A stretch of 6,542 bases of DNA, taken from contig JAKAMP010000171.1 in assembly GCA_021812865.1 (NCBI GenBank), forward strand, positions 1-6,542, in the 5' to 3' direction. A program made the position numbers and the translations under genes. Source of the DNA: Bacteroidota bacterium (GTDB lineage Bacteria > Bacteroidota > Bacteroidia > Bacteroidales > JAAYUG01). How positions within the stretch are numbered: position 1 is the stretch's first letter; each line of letters begins with the position of its first letter. The notes below the pieces were generated by a model. That model was not told the DNA's origin. It saw only the letters and a list, made by a program, of their open reading frames with translations, and did no database searches. This document shows positions 5,839 through 6,542 of the stretch, in pieces.

Positions 5839-6542
5839 TTATCCTTTCGGGATAAAAGTCTTGGGATATTTGCCTTCCTGGAGTTTTTTGGAAACCTGCT
5901 CGAATGCATCCACCGTATATTTTACATCTTCCAATGTATGAGCCGCTGTAGGAATGATGCGGAACATGATCACACCCTTGGGAACTACAGGATAAACTAC
6001 CATGGAACAGAACAATCCGTAGTTTTCCCGCAGGTCAACGATAATATTCTGGGCTTCGGGAACAGAGCCCGCAAGGTAAACGGGGGTTACGGGTGATTCG
6101 GTATTGCCGATGTTGAGTCCCTTTTCGCGCAACCCTTTCTGAAGGGCATTGACATTGGCCCACAGTCTCTCTCGAAGAGCAGGTTCAGTGCGAATAAGCT
6201 CAAGCCTTTTCAATGCACCCATAACCATAGGCATAGGCAGGGCTTTTGCGAAGATCTGTGAGCGCATGTTGTAGGCCAGGTAATCGATCACATATTCGTC
6301 GCCTGCCACAAAACCGCCAATACCAGCCATAGCCTTGGCGAAGGTGCCGAAGTAAAGGTCAACCTTGTCCATCACACCCAGTTGCTCGCTTGTACCTGCA
6401 CCGCTAGGGCCCATGGTGCCAAATCCGTGCGCATCGTCAATCAGTACACGGAAATTGTATTTTTTCTTCAGTTCAACGATCTTGTCCACTTTGCCAAGGT
6501 CGCCCGACATGCCAAACACGCCTTCGGTAATTACCAGGATAC
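5839..6542 (-). CDS. spt: PLP-dependent alpha-oxoamine synthase, probably serine palmitoyltransferase, C-terminal part (5' end outside window)
   Basis: Alpha-oxoamine synthases condense an amino acid with an acyl-CoA and release CO2. Serine palmitoyltransferase uses L-serine and palmitoyl-CoA to start sphingolipid synthesis, a hallmark of many Bacteroidota. The frame is open to the right edge (about 233 residues seen); the GTG at 6517-6519 is an internal Val codon, since ILVITEGVFGMSGD reads through it. Visible are IDDAHGFGTMG, whose Asp contacts the PLP ring nitrogen, and GTFAKAMAGIGGF, whose Lys is the Schiff-base residue. NMRSQIFAKALPMP and the C-terminal VVPKGVIMFRIIPTAAHT, with the conserved Arg, follow. 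The NMRSQIFAK and FCSMVVYPVVPKG segments recall the Bacteroidota serine palmitoyltransferase group rather than true Kbl or BioF, by memory of family members. Such proteins are often labelled 2-amino-3-ketobutyrate CoA ligase. The fold-type I family call is near certain; the substrate assignment is moderate. Confidence 0.8.
   Translation of the reverse strand, partial: ILVITEGVFGMSGDLGKVDKIVELKKKYNFRVLIDDAHGFGTMGPSGAGTSEQLGVMDKVDLYFGTFAKAMAGIGGFVAGDEYVIDYLAYNMRSQIFAKALPMPMVMGALKRLELIRTEPALRERLWANVNALQKGLREKGLNIGNTESPVTPVYLAGSVPEAQNIIVDLRENYGLFCSMVVYPVVPKGVIMFRIIPTAAHTLEDVKYTVDAFEQVSKKLQEGKYPKTFIPKG

Noticed and set aside
5800..6096. 98-codon plus-strand ORF after trxB
   Set aside because: It begins inside the terminator stem and runs antisense to the conserved C-terminus of the synthase.
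6517..6519. GTG as the start of the synthase gene
   Set aside because: The conserved coding frame continues upstream (ILVITEG) to the window edge, and the N-terminal half of the fold is missing, so this is an internal Val codon.

Overview
The window looks like a chromosomal segment from a Bacteroidota bacterium. Three kinds of evidence point that way. Two promoter-like sites match the Bacteroidota -7 consensus TAnnTTTG. Most starts lack a Shine-Dalgarno sequence. The gene content also fits: a large FtsX/MacB-type permease with two core/FtsX units, a Bacteroidota-style thioredoxin reductase, and an alpha-oxoamine synthase that reads like the phylum's serine palmitoyltransferase. Genus cannot be judged from this sequence.

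Layout, left to right. (1) 1-371, plus strand: the C-terminal 122 codons of an MT-A70 family adenine methyltransferase, cut by the window edge and noticeably AT-rich (about 39% GC by hand count). (2) 415-2751, minus strand: a complete 778-residue ABC-transporter permease, convergent with the methyltransferase. (3) 2752-3086: a 335-bp stretch without a convincing gene. It holds a 10-bp direct repeat, a small perfect inverted repeat, a weak promoter candidate and a doubtful 69-codon ORF. (4) 3087-3953, minus strand: purU, formyltetrahydrofolate deformylase. (5) 4076-4582, minus strand: a 168-residue single-domain cupin with its own promoter and a strong ribosome binding site. (6) 4781-5767, plus strand: trxB, thioredoxin reductase, divergent from the cupin across a 198-bp shared promoter region. 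(7) 5788-5822: a strong hairpin terminator used from both sides. (8) 5839-6542, minus strand: the C-terminal part of a PLP-dependent alpha-oxoamine synthase, probably serine palmitoyltransferase, cut by the right edge.

The genes do not form one pathway. trxB, purU and the synthase are housekeeping or lineage-typical metabolism (thiol redox, one-carbon/formate balance, sphingolipid base synthesis). The permease is an envelope export or remodelling component without its ATPase here. The cupin is of unknown substrate. Cupin and purU may share a transcript, since the 122-nt gap between them shows no clear promoter or terminator.

I did not find a convincing previously undescribed system. The most promising lead is the left edge, where the AT-rich methyltransferase could be the last gene of an accessory or restriction-modification island whose body lies outside the window.
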